Assembly: GCF_052115445.1 (NCBI RefSeq)
Contig: NZ_JBFRGR010000021.1
Location: 62,001 to 126,000 of the forward strand
DNA: 64,000 bases
Source of the DNA: Paenibacillus_E sp052115445
Lineage (GTDB): Bacteria > Bacillota > Bacilli > Paenibacillales > NBRC-103111
Direction of reading: 5' to 3'
Notes under the pieces: generated by a model
Seen by the model: only the letters and a program-made list of their open reading frames with translations
What the model was told of the DNA's origin: nothing
Database searches by the model: none
In this document: piece by piece, positions 24,403 to 34,347 of the stretch
How positions within the stretch are numbered: position 1 is the first letter of the stretch
Layout: each line of letters begins with the position of its first letter
Position numbers and translations under genes: made by a program

Positions 24403-27400
24403 TTACCCTTGTAAAGATCTGTTATGACTAGACAAGAAGAACTCAAACTCCATCTCTTGATCCGCTGGAATCTGATATTCCTCATGGACTGGTGCACCCC
24501 AGCTGTCATCGCCGCCAACACCCATTTGTTTGCCTGCAACGGTCACAACGGTATAATGAACCTCCGGCAGCTCAAAAGCATGGTCCGCATGCTCGAGTTC
24601 AAATGCCGTATACGGAGACAAGTTGCACTCAACTGGCGCTAGTGGATCTGACTGAATCGACAGACCGATACCAGCCACATCCGTCACATTCACACGGCGG
24701 ACACCAGTGCGGTTGCCTGATTCCTGTGGAACCAGATAAGGAGTAGGCAATTGATTCACCGGACGGCTAAATACGCCCAATCGAGCACCGAAATTGCGGT
24801 CGATATAGTTTTCTTCAGGTCCCATCGCATACCATTCGGATTGATTATAATCCGCAGACATCTTGAACGATACAGCGAGTATCGGCAAATTCGGCAGACC
24901 CGCGGCACCCTTGTACTGCGTATTCACGCGAATCGTTCCATTCGCTAATACGGTGTACGCGATGCGAACGGTCACTTCAGCGTTGATGCTGAATTTGTAA
25001 TCAAAAACAACGGTTGCTGAACCTTGTTCTTGACGCAATTCCCAATTGACGCATTTGCGCGCCAGACTAGCGGCATACCAGGCTCCGGCCGTAAAGCTCA
25101 TTGCGGTTCCTTTGTCATTATCCGTGGTTGCCCGCCAAAATAAAGGAGAAGGCGGTGTCGCGATCATTTCGCGACCTTCGTATTTCAACGAAACGAGCGA
25201 TCCTACCTGCTTCGAGAAAATGGCCGTGAAGCCTTTCCCTGTCACGCTCATGTTCACATCGCCCTCAACGACGACAACTTCACCTGATGGCTGCTCATTC
25301 TGACGGCTTGCCCCAACCACAAACGTCGTTTGACCAAACGTCGTTTCAAATCCAGCATCAGCCCATAGTGTAGCTTCTCTTAGAACTAAAGAAGCCTGAA
25401 TGCAGTACTCACCTGGTGTTCCTTCTACATCCGGTAATTCAATTGGCAGACTGAATTCACTCTGCGCTTCGACTTCGATGTTCGCTTGCCCAGCGCCAAT
25501 TTCTTTCCCCTCATGGAAAAGGCGGTACACTAACACCAGATCATCTGTGTTCGCAAATAAATTTTCATTCACGATGTTAATATGAGTTCTGGTTGGCTCC
25601 AGCTTGATATTCTGATAAAGGAATTTAACTTCCTGCATTTTAGGCGTGATTTGACGATCAGCAAAGACGAGACCATTACCGCAGAAGCTATAGTCAGTTG
25701 GACGATCTTTGAAATCACCGCCGTACGCCAGAAACTCACGGCCGTTTCGGTCTTTTTTCACAATCGCCTGATCGATATAATCCCAAATAAAACCGCCTTG
25801 GTACATCGGATATTTGTTCTCAAGCTCCGTGTATTTATGAAGACCTCCGACGGAATTCCCCATCGCGTGCATATATTCGCAGCTAAGGTACGGTTTGCTC
25901 GGCTGGCTATTGAGATACGCTTCAATATCCGCTGGCTTCGCATACATCCGGCTTTCCATGTCGCTGGTCGCATCATAATTGCGATCGTAGAAAACACCTT
26001 CGTAGTGAACAAGTCGTGTAGGATCCGTTTCACGGAAGTAGTTGGACACATTAAGAATAACTTGACCTGCATAGGATTCGTTACCGCAAGACCAAATGAG
26101 AATCGATGGATGATTCTTATCCCGCTCCACCATCGATATCGCACGATCCATGACGATGTCTTGCCACTCCATATCGTTACCTGGAATATTCCAGGAAGGT
26201 TCAACTGCACCCATTTTCTGCCATGAGCCATGCGTCTCTAAATTCATCTCATCAATGACATAGACCCCGTACTCATCACAAAGCTCATACCAAAGCGTCT
26301 GGTTCGGATAGTGAGATGTGCGGACCGCATTAATGTTACTGCGCTTAAGCGTTTGAATATCCCACAGCATATCCTGCTTCGTAATCGCACGTCCGCTGCG
26401 GCTGTTGAACTCATGTCGATTGACACCTTTGAAAACGATCCGTTTCCCATTGATGCACATCAGCTTGTCTTTCATTTCAAAACGACGGAACCCTGTCTTC
26501 TGAACGATAGCTTCAATTAAATTTCCGCTCTCATCGTAAATCGAGATGCACGCGGCATATAAATAAGGGCTTTCCGCACTCCAAGGTTGAACAGTACCTG
26601 CAGAAAGGTTGAAGATAAGGTTGCCTTCGCGGAACTCGCCTTCTTCGGTGAGGCAAATTTGCCCTTCAGCATCCTTTAGCTCAAGCTTAGCGCGGACAGT
26701 TTCCGTATGTTCATTGCGAAGCTTGAGCTCAATCTCAAGCAGCCCTTGCTCATACGCATCATCCAAATCTGCCTTTACACGCATATCCCAAACGTGGACT
26801 TTAGGTACGGTGTACAAATACACATCGCGGAAAATCCCCGACATCCGCCAGAAATCCTGATCTTCCAGCCAGCTTCCTGTGCTTCGTTGGTAGACCTCTA
26901 CAGCGAGTTTATTTTCACCTTCACGAATATGTGGCGTTAAGTCAAACTCGGCTGGCGTAAAGCTATCTTCGCTGTAACCGATAAATTCGCCGTTAAGCCA
27001 AACGTAGAAGGCTGATTCAACGCCTTGAAACGAAATATAGACAGGTTTGCCAATCATCGTTTCAGGCAATTCAAAATTTTTCACATAACTGCCAACTGGG
27101 TTATGCTCTTGTGAAATGTGAGGAGGACGAAGCGCTTCTACGCCATCCCACGGATACATCGTGTTGACATATTGTGGCTGACCCCAGCCTTGAAGCTGGA
27201 TATGACCAGGCACTTGGATATGCTCCCAAGCCGCGCAGTTATAATCCATTTGATAAAAAGACTGCACGCGGCTAGCGGGGTTAACCGCGTAACTAAACTG
27301 CCAACGCCCGTTCAAACTATGCCGCATGTCCATCGGTGCGCCTGCCTCCGCAGACGCCATCGAATGATAATAACGATGATCCGAATGGGCATCCACGCGG

Positions 27401-27459
27401 TTCACTTTGAATACACGTACATCTTGAAGCCAATCAAGGCTTGGTACCGAATGTTTCAT
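24403..27459 (-). CDS. lacZ: Beta-galactosidase, glycoside hydrolase family 2
   Basis: Retaining beta-galactosidase, 1018 aa, full LacZ length and architecture: an N-terminal jelly-roll sugar-binding domain (about 45-225), Ig-like domain, TIM barrel (about 330-620), second Ig-like domain and C-terminal beta-sandwich domain. The acid/base Glu461 (IWSCGNESYAG) and the nucleophile Glu528 (LSCEYMHAMGN) are visible. It has no signal peptide, so it is cytosolic and hydrolyses imported beta-galactosides. GGGAGG precedes the ATG. It is the last gene of a binding-protein/permease/permease operon, 51 bp after the second permease, with a terminator behind it. Confidence 0.96.
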   Translation of the reverse strand: MKHSVPSLDWLQDVRVFKVNRVDAHSDHRYYHSMASAEAGAPMDMRHSLNGRWQFSYAVNPASRVQSFYQMDYNCAAWEHIQVPGHIQLQGWGQPQYVNTMYPWDGVEALRPPHISQEHNPVGSYVKNFELPETMIGKPVYISFQGVESAFYVWLNGEFIGYSEDSFTPAEFDLTPHIREGENKLAVEVYQRSTGSWLEDQDFWRMSGIFRDVYLYTVPKVHVWDMRVKADLDDAYEQGLLEIELKLRNEHTETVRAKLELKDAEGQICLTEEGEFREGNLIFNLSAGTVQPWSAESPYLYAACISIYDESGNLIEAIVQKTGFRRFEMKDKLMCINGKRIVFKGVNRHEFNSRSGRAITKQDMLWDIQTLKRSNINAVRTSHYPNQTLWYELCDEYGVYVIDEMNLETHGSWQKMGAVEPSWNIPGNDMEWQDIVMDRAISMVERDKNHPSILIWSCGNESYAGQVILNVSNYFRETDPTRLVHYEGVFYDRNYDATSDMESRMYAKPADIEAYLNSQPSKPYLSCEYMHAMGNSVGGLHKYTELENKYPMYQGGFIWDYIDQAIVKKDRNGREFLAYGGDFKDRPTDYSFCGNGLVFADRQITPKMQEVKFLYQNIKLEPTRTHINIVNENLFANTDDLVLVYRLFHEGKEIGAGQANIEVEAQSEFSLPIELPDVEGTPGEYCIQASLVLREATLWADAGFETTFGQTTFVVGASRQNEQPSGEVVVVEGDVNMSVTGKGFTAIFSKQVGSLVSLKYEGREMIATPPSPLFWRATTDNDKGTAMSFTAGAWYAASLARKCVNWELRQEQGSATVVFDYKFSINAEVTVRIAYTVLANGTIRVNTQYKGAAGLPNLPILAVSFKMSADYNQSEWYAMGPEENYIDRNFGARLGVFSRPVNQLPTPYLVPQESGNRTGVRRVNVTDVAGIGLSIQSDPLAPVECNLSPYTAFELEHADHAFELPEVHYTVVTVAGKQMGVGGDDSWGAPVHEEYQIPADQEMEFEFFLSSHNRSLQG

Positions 27460-27510
27460 TTTTCTACGCCTCCCAAAAAATAAGACCCAAAAAGGGTCTC
27501 TAATTACGTA

Positions 27511-28335
27511 CTATTTCACAGAACCAACCATACCCGCGACAAATTGTTTCTGCATCAAGAAAAAGACAAGCGCAGTCGGCAGTGTTGAGATCACAATAGC
27601 GGTCATGATCACCCCAAAATCCGGTGAATAACTAGAACCCAAATTCGAAATTAACAAAGGAATTGTTCGTTTCTCCGGTGTTTGCAAGACAATAAGCGGC
27701 CACAAGTAATTATTCCAACTTGACATAAAGGTAATGATAGCGGCTGCTGAATACGTTGTTTTCATAGTCGGCATATACACGCGGAAAAACAATCCTAATT
27801 CGGTCAATCCATCAATACGCCCCGCTTCTAGCAGCTCCTTCGCAAACATTTTTGTGCTTTGGCGGAAGAAGAAGATGAGAAACGCTGTCGTAAATGTCGG
27901 TAGGACAACCGCGTTCATCGTGTTAATCCCGATAAATGGAACCGCACGCGATAGGCTCGAAAACATTTGGTAAAGCGGAACCATCAACGCCGCGAACGGA
28001 ATCATCATGGAGACAAGCAGTATATTGAACACGATATCCTTGGCTTTGCTCCGATAGATTTCGAAGGCATAGCCTGCCAGCGAAGCAACGACTAAGGCTA
28101 AGATCGTTGTAGACAACGAGATCCGCAAGGAATTCCAAAGTGCAGGAACGAGATTAATCGATTCTGTTAATTTATGGAAGTTATCCATAAAATGCGATCC
28201 TGGTAACATTCTGCCCTGTGTAACGTCCACAGACAGATTCGTGGAACTTATGACCATCCATAGGAATGGAAAAATGGAGATAATCGCCACGGCAAAAAGG
28301 AAGACATAGATGATTGTACGTCTTAAACCTATCAT
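27511..28335 (-). CDS. Sugar ABC transporter permease (MalG-type), system 3
   Basis: 274 aa, six expected membrane helices. The EAA loop is LLEAGRIDGLTELGLFFRVY and the C-terminus is typical (MQKQFVAGMVGSVK). The start codon overlaps the stop of the MalF-type partner by four bases. It probably imports galactosides hydrolysed by the LacZ encoded next. Confidence 0.94.
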   Translation of the reverse strand: MIGLRRTIIYVFLFAVAIISIFPFLWMVISSTNLSVDVTQGRMLPGSHFMDNFHKLTESINLVPALWNSLRISLSTTILALVVASLAGYAFEIYRSKAKDIVFNILLVSMMIPFAALMVPLYQMFSSLSRAVPFIGINTMNAVVLPTFTTAFLIFFFRQSTKMFAKELLEAGRIDGLTELGLFFRVYMPTMKTTYSAAAIITFMSSWNNYLWPLIVLQTPEKRTIPLLISNLGSSYSPDFGVIMTAIVISTLPTALVFFLMQKQFVAGMVGSVK

Positions 28336-29210
28336 TTTTTATCACCTGCCAATTTGATTTGAAGGACAGATAACACAATGATCATGACTACAACCGAGTA
28401 GGAAACTGTTGCTGCATAGCCAAAATCAGGTGTGTATTTAAAGGAAAGATTGTAGATGTACTGCGATATGGAGAGGGTAGAATTACCTGGTCCACCCTTC
28501 GTAATATTCATAATCTCATCGAACAATTGCAGCGTACCAATCGTCGAGGTAATGGACGTGAAGAGAACAATAGGTTTCAGCATTGGGAACGTAATAAAGA
28601 AAAACTGTTTGAACGCAGAGGCTCCGTCAATACGGGCTGCTTCATAAATAGAGCTATCAATGTTTTGTAAAGAGGAAAGGAAAAAAATCATATTATATCC
28701 TGTCCAGCGCCATGTAATGGCAAGGATAATCGTAATTTTCGCCCAGAAAGGATCAGAAATCCATGCGATGGGCTGTGAAATCAAGTGAATCTTAATTAAA
28801 GCCATATTAATCAAACCATCATTGCCAAACAAGTACTTGAAAACAACGGAGTAAGCTACAAGTGAAGTCACGCAGGGCAAGAAAATTGCTGTACGGAAGA
28901 AGCCTTTGAAACGAAGCTTGCTATCATTCAACAAGACGGAAATCATCATCGACAGAATGATCATGACCGGCACCTGAATAATCAAATAGATAAACGTATT
29001 CTTAACGGCAGTGATGAATGTCTTATCACTAAAAAGCCGTTTATAGTTGCTTATCCCATTGAAATGTAGATTGGCACCCGCGCCTGTTTTAAAGGAAAGC
29101 AGCAGTGCTTGAATCATTGGATAAAAGTAAAACAAACAAATCATCAATACGGCAATAGCGATAAACAGCCATCCCGTAAGCTTTGCACGGCTACGCATCG
29201 AGTAGTTCAT
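28332..29210 (-). CDS. Sugar ABC transporter permease (MalF-type), system 3
   Basis: 292 aa from the ATG at 29210; the frame also offers a TTG at 29219, but GGAAGG is better spaced for the ATG. Six membrane helices, with the EAA loop YEAARIDGASAFKQFFFITF. It is transcribed between the binding-protein gene and the MalG-type permease. Confidence 0.93.
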   Translation of the reverse strand: MNYSMRSRAKLTGWLFIAIAVLMICLFYFYPMIQALLLSFKTGAGANLHFNGISNYKRLFSDKTFITAVKNTFIYLIIQVPVMIILSMMISVLLNDSKLRFKGFFRTAIFLPCVTSLVAYSVVFKYLFGNDGLINMALIKIHLISQPIAWISDPFWAKITIILAITWRWTGYNMIFFLSSLQNIDSSIYEAARIDGASAFKQFFFITFPMLKPIVLFTSITSTIGTLQLFDEIMNITKGGPGNSTLSISQYIYNLSFKYTPDFGYAATVSYSVVVMIIVLSVLQIKLAGDKK

Positions 29211-29320
29211 TAAATTCAAATCCTTCCATTATTTACGATGAAAAATCGAAACGCTGTCCCCTGCTTTGCATATTTCGCAATTCAGAGGTCAGCGTTCCAT
29301 AGGTTAATGGGAAGAGAAAC

Positions 29321-30628
29321 TTACTTAAGTTGGGATTCTGCTTGGGACTGAGCATCACTGAATACTTTCGCGATGTCTTTGCCCTTCAGGTAGTTTTGCA
29401 TCTCAACTTTGAGAATATCTTCAATCGCATACGTATGCAGACCATAGTTGACTTTAGGAATTTGCGCCGTCCATGTTGCGAAATCAGAAATTACCTTCTG
29501 ACCTCCGAAGAAATCGTCGGCTTTCGTATAAGCTTCACCTTGTGCAGCAGGTTTATAAGTACCAACAACCCCTACGTCTGTTACTAATTTTTGATACAAA
29601 TTCACATCGGAACCGAGTGTTTTCCCAAGGAAATCAGCAGCCGTATCTTTACCTGTGCTGTTTAATACATACCAGGAGCTTCCTCCAAGGTTAGATGCGT
29701 TAACGGAACTAGCTGTGTTTTTCAACTTAGGAAAGGGAACAACTGCCCATTTGCCTGATTGATCAGCTTGTGATTTAATCGACGGCGTAATCCAGTTACC
29801 TGTCGGAACAGAAGCAACAGCACCGCTATTGAAACCAGCTAGGAAGGAGTTCCAATCCGAATTGATTTTAACAATGTTCGCATTCATGATTTCTTTGTAC
29901 GTCTCGAATGCTTCCTTTAACACAGCGTTGTCTTTCAGATCCGGCGTAGTGCCGTCACTTTTCAGATACCAAGCGCCTGCAGATTGAATCATCATACGGA
30001 TTAAGCCAAGATCATTGGGATCCTGTGTCAGTAAATCTTTACCGGTTTTGGCTTTAACAGCTTTACCGACTTCAATGAATTTCTGCCAGTCGATATTTTT
30101 CAAATCATCAACCTTGTAGCCTGCTTGTTCCAAGTAGTCTCTGCGAACATAAAGACCTGTTACGCCAGAGTCAAATGGTACACCGTATTGTTTACCGTTC
30201 AAGCTTGTTGGACCTAACTTGTATTCAGCGAAATCCGAAGCTTTAATGGATGCGGACATATCAGCAAATGCATCTGGATATGTTTTCAAAAAGCTTTGCG
30301 CACGATAATCTTCAATCAATACCACATTCGGCAGGCCTGACTTTGAACCGGAGTTCAAACCAGTGTTCATCTTTTGAATAATGTCATCTTGCGCATATTC
30401 AACAACGTTGATTTTCACATCAGGATGATCCTTCACATAAGCGTCTTTCGCAAGGTTCATTGCTGCAATATTAAAGTTCTTATCCCATGCCCAAACTGTA
30501 ATTTCTTTACTAGTGCTCGCTGCACCGCCACTAGGAGTAGTCGTTGATGATGTGTCTGACGAATTACTTGAACATGCCGTCAAAAGCATAAAACTTGCAA
30601 GTAAAACCGTAGAAATTTTCTTCTTCAT
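29321..30628 (-). CDS. Sugar-binding lipoprotein (family 1 solute-binding), system 3
   Basis: 435 aa with a lipoprotein signal peptide (lipobox LTAC, Cys19) and a Ser/Thr-rich linker before the MalE-like two-domain fold. It is the first gene of the uptake operon that ends in lacZ, so beta-galactosides such as lactose or galacto-oligosaccharides are the likely ligand. GGGGGATCAC precedes the ATG. A cre-like site lies just upstream. Confidence 0.93.
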   Translation of the reverse strand: MKKKISTVLLASFMLLTACSSNSSDTSSTTTPSGGAASTSKEITVWAWDKNFNIAAMNLAKDAYVKDHPDVKINVVEYAQDDIIQKMNTGLNSGSKSGLPNVVLIEDYRAQSFLKTYPDAFADMSASIKASDFAEYKLGPTSLNGKQYGVPFDSGVTGLYVRRDYLEQAGYKVDDLKNIDWQKFIEVGKAVKAKTGKDLLTQDPNDLGLIRMMIQSAGAWYLKSDGTTPDLKDNAVLKEAFETYKEIMNANIVKINSDWNSFLAGFNSGAVASVPTGNWITPSIKSQADQSGKWAVVPFPKLKNTASSVNASNLGGSSWYVLNSTGKDTAADFLGKTLGSDVNLYQKLVTDVGVVGTYKPAAQGEAYTKADDFFGGQKVISDFATWTAQIPKVNYGLHTYAIEDILKVEMQNYLKGKDIAKVFSDAQSQAESQLK

Positions 30629-30653
30629 GTGATCCCCCTGGATGATTTAATTT

Positions 30654-30668
30654 TGTAAGTGCTTACTT
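30654..30668. promoter_or_regulatory. cre-like (CcpA) site upstream of the beta-galactoside operon
   Basis: TTGTAAGTGCTTACT matches the cre consensus with one mismatch and is nearly palindromic (GTAAG-TG-CTTAC). It lies 26 bp before the binding-protein start. Confidence 0.5.
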
Positions 30669-30809
30669 ATAAATAATATCATTTGGGCAATTTGTCTTGT
30701 TAGAACGAAATTTGCTGAAATTAGCGTTTTTATTGTATCTGTAATCCCATCCTTACTTGCTCATTTGTATTATTTTTATATTTTGTATTTATTTTAGTTT
30801 TTTATACTT

Positions 30810-32588
30810 CTACGTGTACTGATCTGTACGCCATGGAAGATTAATAGATATTTTCGTTCCCTGTCCCAATGTGCTTGTTATCGTAACCCCATACTCTTCA
30901 CCGTACAAAAGAACCAGGCGATCATGAACATTACGAATACCAATCCCTGTGAACAATTGCCTCGCACTTGTGGGATTCGGTATCTCGTCCGCTTTGTCCG
31001 AAAGTTCCATGCCATCCCCATTGTCAACCACTTCACAGTGCAGCGTATCTCTCTCTTTCGTGATGATGACGTAAATATATCCGGTACCCTTCTTATTAAA
31101 AGCATGAAAAAAAGCATTCTCGATAAAAGGTTGCAGCATCAAATTAGGCACTTGCGCAGGCAAGCAGTCTGGTGAAACAAAGTAATCGACCTTAATCCCT
31201 TGACCATAACGAATCTGATTAATGAACACATAATGCTTTAAGTTCACCAACTCTTGCACAACGGGAATCGTTTCTTTGACATTGCTGATCGTATTCTGCA
31301 GGAGAGAAATGAGCGCATGAATCGTTTGCGTGGCGGTCTCTTGGCTCCCTCGCTGAACGAGGATGTTAACGGAAGCCAGTGTATTATATAAAAAATGCGG
31401 ATTAATCTGCTGCTGCAACGCAGCCAATTCTGCTTTACGCTGCTCCTTCTGCGTATCAACAAGTTGACTGATATAGTCGTTCAACTCGTCGAGCATAAAA
31501 TTGAAGGAGCGACTAAGCTCCCTTGTCTCATAGGTGCCCGTAACCGCCATATAATTGTGAAAATTCTCTTTCGTCACCGTCGACATTTTCTTAACGAGCT
31601 TTCTTAGCGAGAGCGTCAACCTCCGCGTGATCACATACACAACGAGCACAGCCAAAGCCACGATCCCCGCAACAATGAAGAAAATCGCTTTCCTGTTGAG
31701 CATTTGACCAAGGGCTGCATCCTTATCAATGACATTCATGATGTAAAAGTCGTACAATGGCAAATCGCCAGCCAATACCATGACATCCTTACCGGACATC
31801 CTTATTTCATCCTTAGCCAGACCCTGCTGCTGAATCCTCTGTGCGCTCTCTAAAAGCGATTTCGATGTTGTTCCGATCAACTCCGCTCGGTTGCTAGAAA
31901 TGATTAGACCTTGACGATCCAAGATCATCACATCATTCCCAGCACTTGTAAAGCTAGCATAAATGGATCTTAAATCGTTTTCTTTCAGGAAGATATAAAG
32001 CGTCCCATACCCTTCTTTACTGCCAGAATCAGTTAGCGTTTTGACGGCAACAAGGCCTTGATCCCCAGAACCCGGAGTTCCTTCACCTAAATAACTGTAC
32101 AACAGACGTCCTGGCTGGTTCCGCGACTCTTGTGTAATCGGATTTCGCCCTAAATCCGCCGAAGAACCGGACCAATAAGTCCGGTCGCTCTTAAAGCTTT
32201 TGCCATTAATACCTGAAATGATCATCCCAATGTTCTTGGCTCCAATACCCGACTGGATTCGCTTCATCTGCTCGCTCATGTCGAAGGTTACTTTGGAGTT
32301 GGTTACCGAATCAACATCCCCTTCTGTCAGAAAACGTTTAATCGCACCACTTTGCGCGGTGTTAATGACTATATTGACATTCGAATAATGAATGGAATCC
32401 AGACCGCTTTTAATTTGCTCGATGATTTTTGAATTCGTGATACTGAATGTCTGCACAAAAAGTTTCTCCGACATTTGCACGGTAACCCAAGAAGTCGCCA
32501 CCGTAACCGTAATCATGCTAAGCACCATGACAAGAAATAATTTACTAAATAAACTTAGATCAGAGATCCGTTTGAGCCACGCCCCCAT
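30810..32588 (-). CDS. Sensor histidine kinase (YesM-like), system 3
   Basis: 592 aa. Two membrane helices (about 15-35 and 298-318) flank a large extracytoplasmic sensor region. HAMP, then the His_kinase domain with His398 (QINPHFLYNTL) and HATPase motifs PFIENAFFHAF, DNGDGM and FTGIGIRNV. It lies between the regulator gene (20 bp upstream) and the beta-galactoside operon (181 bp downstream), whose expression it presumably controls. Confidence 0.93.
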   Translation of the reverse strand: MGAWLKRISDLSLFSKLFLVMVLSMITVTVATSWVTVQMSEKLFVQTFSITNSKIIEQIKSGLDSIHYSNVNIVINTAQSGAIKRFLTEGDVDSVTNSKVTFDMSEQMKRIQSGIGAKNIGMIISGINGKSFKSDRTYWSGSSADLGRNPITQESRNQPGRLLYSYLGEGTPGSGDQGLVAVKTLTDSGSKEGYGTLYIFLKENDLRSIYASFTSAGNDVMILDRQGLIISSNRAELIGTTSKSLLESAQRIQQQGLAKDEIRMSGKDVMVLAGDLPLYDFYIMNVIDKDAALGQMLNRKAIFFIVAGIVALAVLVVYVITRRLTLSLRKLVKKMSTVTKENFHNYMAVTGTYETRELSRSFNFMLDELNDYISQLVDTQKEQRKAELAALQQQINPHFLYNTLASVNILVQRGSQETATQTIHALISLLQNTISNVKETIPVVQELVNLKHYVFINQIRYGQGIKVDYFVSPDCLPAQVPNLMLQPFIENAFFHAFNKKGTGYIYVIITKERDTLHCEVVDNGDGMELSDKADEIPNPTSARQLFTGIGIRNVHDRLVLLYGEEYGVTITSTLGQGTKISINLPWRTDQYT

Positions 32589-32608
32589 AGGTTTGATGAT
32601 TCCCTTCT

Positions 32609-34153
32609 TTATTTTTTTCGATAGTGGCTAGGTGAAGTCCCCATCAACTTCCGAAACACTTTCGTGAAGTAACTGTGATCCGAGTATCCAACAAGACTGC
32701 TGATTTCCGAAATCGAAATTTGCGCATTATCCCTTAATAATTCGCATGCACGTTCAATCCGAATACGATTCAAATACTCATTAAATCCTTCTTTATTATG
32801 AATGGTAAAATAATTGGATAGATACGATGGGTTGAAATGAAATTGTTTGGCTACTTCTGTCAGCGTGAGAGGTTCAGTGAAGTGCTCATCCAGATACAAT
32901 AAAATCTTCTGTATGCCTGGAGAATTTGTTTTGTTTCCTGTCACACAATCTGTCGCCTCATTCAGGAATTTGGCCAAAAGAGAACGCACTTCCCCAATAT
33001 GTTTGGCCTCATGAATGGCACGGAAATACTCATACTTCGCATCATCCAGCGTTCTAGCCTCGTAGTGAAAATGCAGTAAAGAAACAATAATATTGAATAG
33101 GCTGTGACCTAAAAAAGACTTAAACTCAAACATATCCGTATCCAGCCTGTCAGGCATGGTGTCTACATAATGGCTGAGACGCCCAAAAGCTTGTTGAAAA
33201 TCTTGACGATTCAGCTCCGCAGTAAACGCCTCCGAATCAAACGTATCGCCATTCCCTTCATGCTCCAACAGTTCGTCAGCAAAGAACAGTTGTTGATCCG
33301 ACAGAAAGAAACGGTGATCCAACACTTTGAGAATATCATGCGTATACACATCATGAAGTTCTGTAATTTGCGTAAAATTCTTGCTAAGTGCCCCATAAAA
33401 GGATAAACCCGCCATTACGCTGGATTGTACTAATTGCTCGGCCATATGAATGACCTCCATTCGGCCAGCATGCTCTATATTTAGCAAAAACCGGATATGA
33501 CTGTCTTGATGTGAAAGGCGATGAATGATGCACGGTTCCTTAACATCCTGAACCATACCTTTCAGAAAGGCTTCGATCCATTCCTCGTTACGTTTCATCG
33601 CGGATGAGCTATCTTGCCTATCTACAACGAGTAGAACGAAACATGGATACGGGAAAAGGGTCTTTATCTCCGCACTATCAACCTCCATGGCATAGCCGGA
33701 AATCAGCCTGTCCAGCACATAGTCAATGGACTGTCCTTTTTCATTCGTAAAGTCCATGTGTCGAAAGGCTGGCATCCCCTCTACCGTCTTTTTTAAGACG
33801 GCTAGCAGCGACTTCGCATCTAATTTGGGCTTTAATAAATAATCTGCTACACCACTCTGAAACGTGGAGCGTACATACTCAAATTCACCGTAGCTGCTGA
33901 GAACCACAATCTCAATCTCCGGATATAAACCTTTCACAACTCGGACCAATTCCTCCCCACTCATGACCGGCATAACGATATCCGTCAGGATCATGTTGGG
34001 TTCGAGTTGTTTCACCATATCAAGGGCATCCTTACCGTTCGATGCCTCGCCGACAATTTGAAAGCCTTCGCTTTCCCAGTCGAGAAGATGTCTGATTCCT
34101 TGACGCACCAGCATCTCATCATCAACAATTAACACCTTGCAATACGTCTCCAT
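32609..34153 (-). CDS. AraC-type response regulator (YesN-like), system 3
   Basis: 514 aa. The receiver domain has Asp11/Asp12, phospho-acceptor Asp58 (MILTDIVMP) and LLKP. The C-terminal AraC HTH pair includes AKQFHFNPSYLSNYFTIHN and SLVGYSDHSYFTKVFRKLMG. AAAGGAG precedes the ATG. It is the first gene of the regulator-kinase pair in front of the beta-galactoside uptake genes. Confidence 0.93.
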   Translation of the reverse strand: METYCKVLIVDDEMLVRQGIRHLLDWESEGFQIVGEASNGKDALDMVKQLEPNMILTDIVMPVMSGEELVRVVKGLYPEIEIVVLSSYGEFEYVRSTFQSGVADYLLKPKLDAKSLLAVLKKTVEGMPAFRHMDFTNEKGQSIDYVLDRLISGYAMEVDSAEIKTLFPYPCFVLLVVDRQDSSSAMKRNEEWIEAFLKGMVQDVKEPCIIHRLSHQDSHIRFLLNIEHAGRMEVIHMAEQLVQSSVMAGLSFYGALSKNFTQITELHDVYTHDILKVLDHRFFLSDQQLFFADELLEHEGNGDTFDSEAFTAELNRQDFQQAFGRLSHYVDTMPDRLDTDMFEFKSFLGHSLFNIIVSLLHFHYEARTLDDAKYEYFRAIHEAKHIGEVRSLLAKFLNEATDCVTGNKTNSPGIQKILLYLDEHFTEPLTLTEVAKQFHFNPSYLSNYFTIHNKEGFNEYLNRIRIERACELLRDNAQISISEISSLVGYSDHSYFTKVFRKLMGTSPSHYRKK

Positions 34154-34294
34154 GGCTTACTCCTTTGTGGACTATACATAGCTTCCCACTTTTAAATTGA
34201 ACGATGTATGGATCTCTGTCAGATTTTAAATTTAATTCTACACTTTAACAAGTATGAATCAACAATCATCACCCGAGCGCTTAACTACGCAGAC

Positions 34295-34336
34295 AAAAAA
34301 GCATCATTCACCATGTTAACGTGAACGATGCTTTTT
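34295..34336. terminator. Terminator after the RbsB-like gene (34348)
   Basis: AAAAAGCATC / GATGCTTTTT stem with an inner TTCAC / GTGAA pair. The A and T runs on both sides make it bidirectional in form; the minus-strand transporter operon ends here. Confidence 0.85.
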
Positions 34337-34347
34337 ACTAGAAGTTT

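Noticed and set aside
25582..26226. 214-aa plus-strand ORF
   Set aside because: Antisense of lacZ across its catalytic region.
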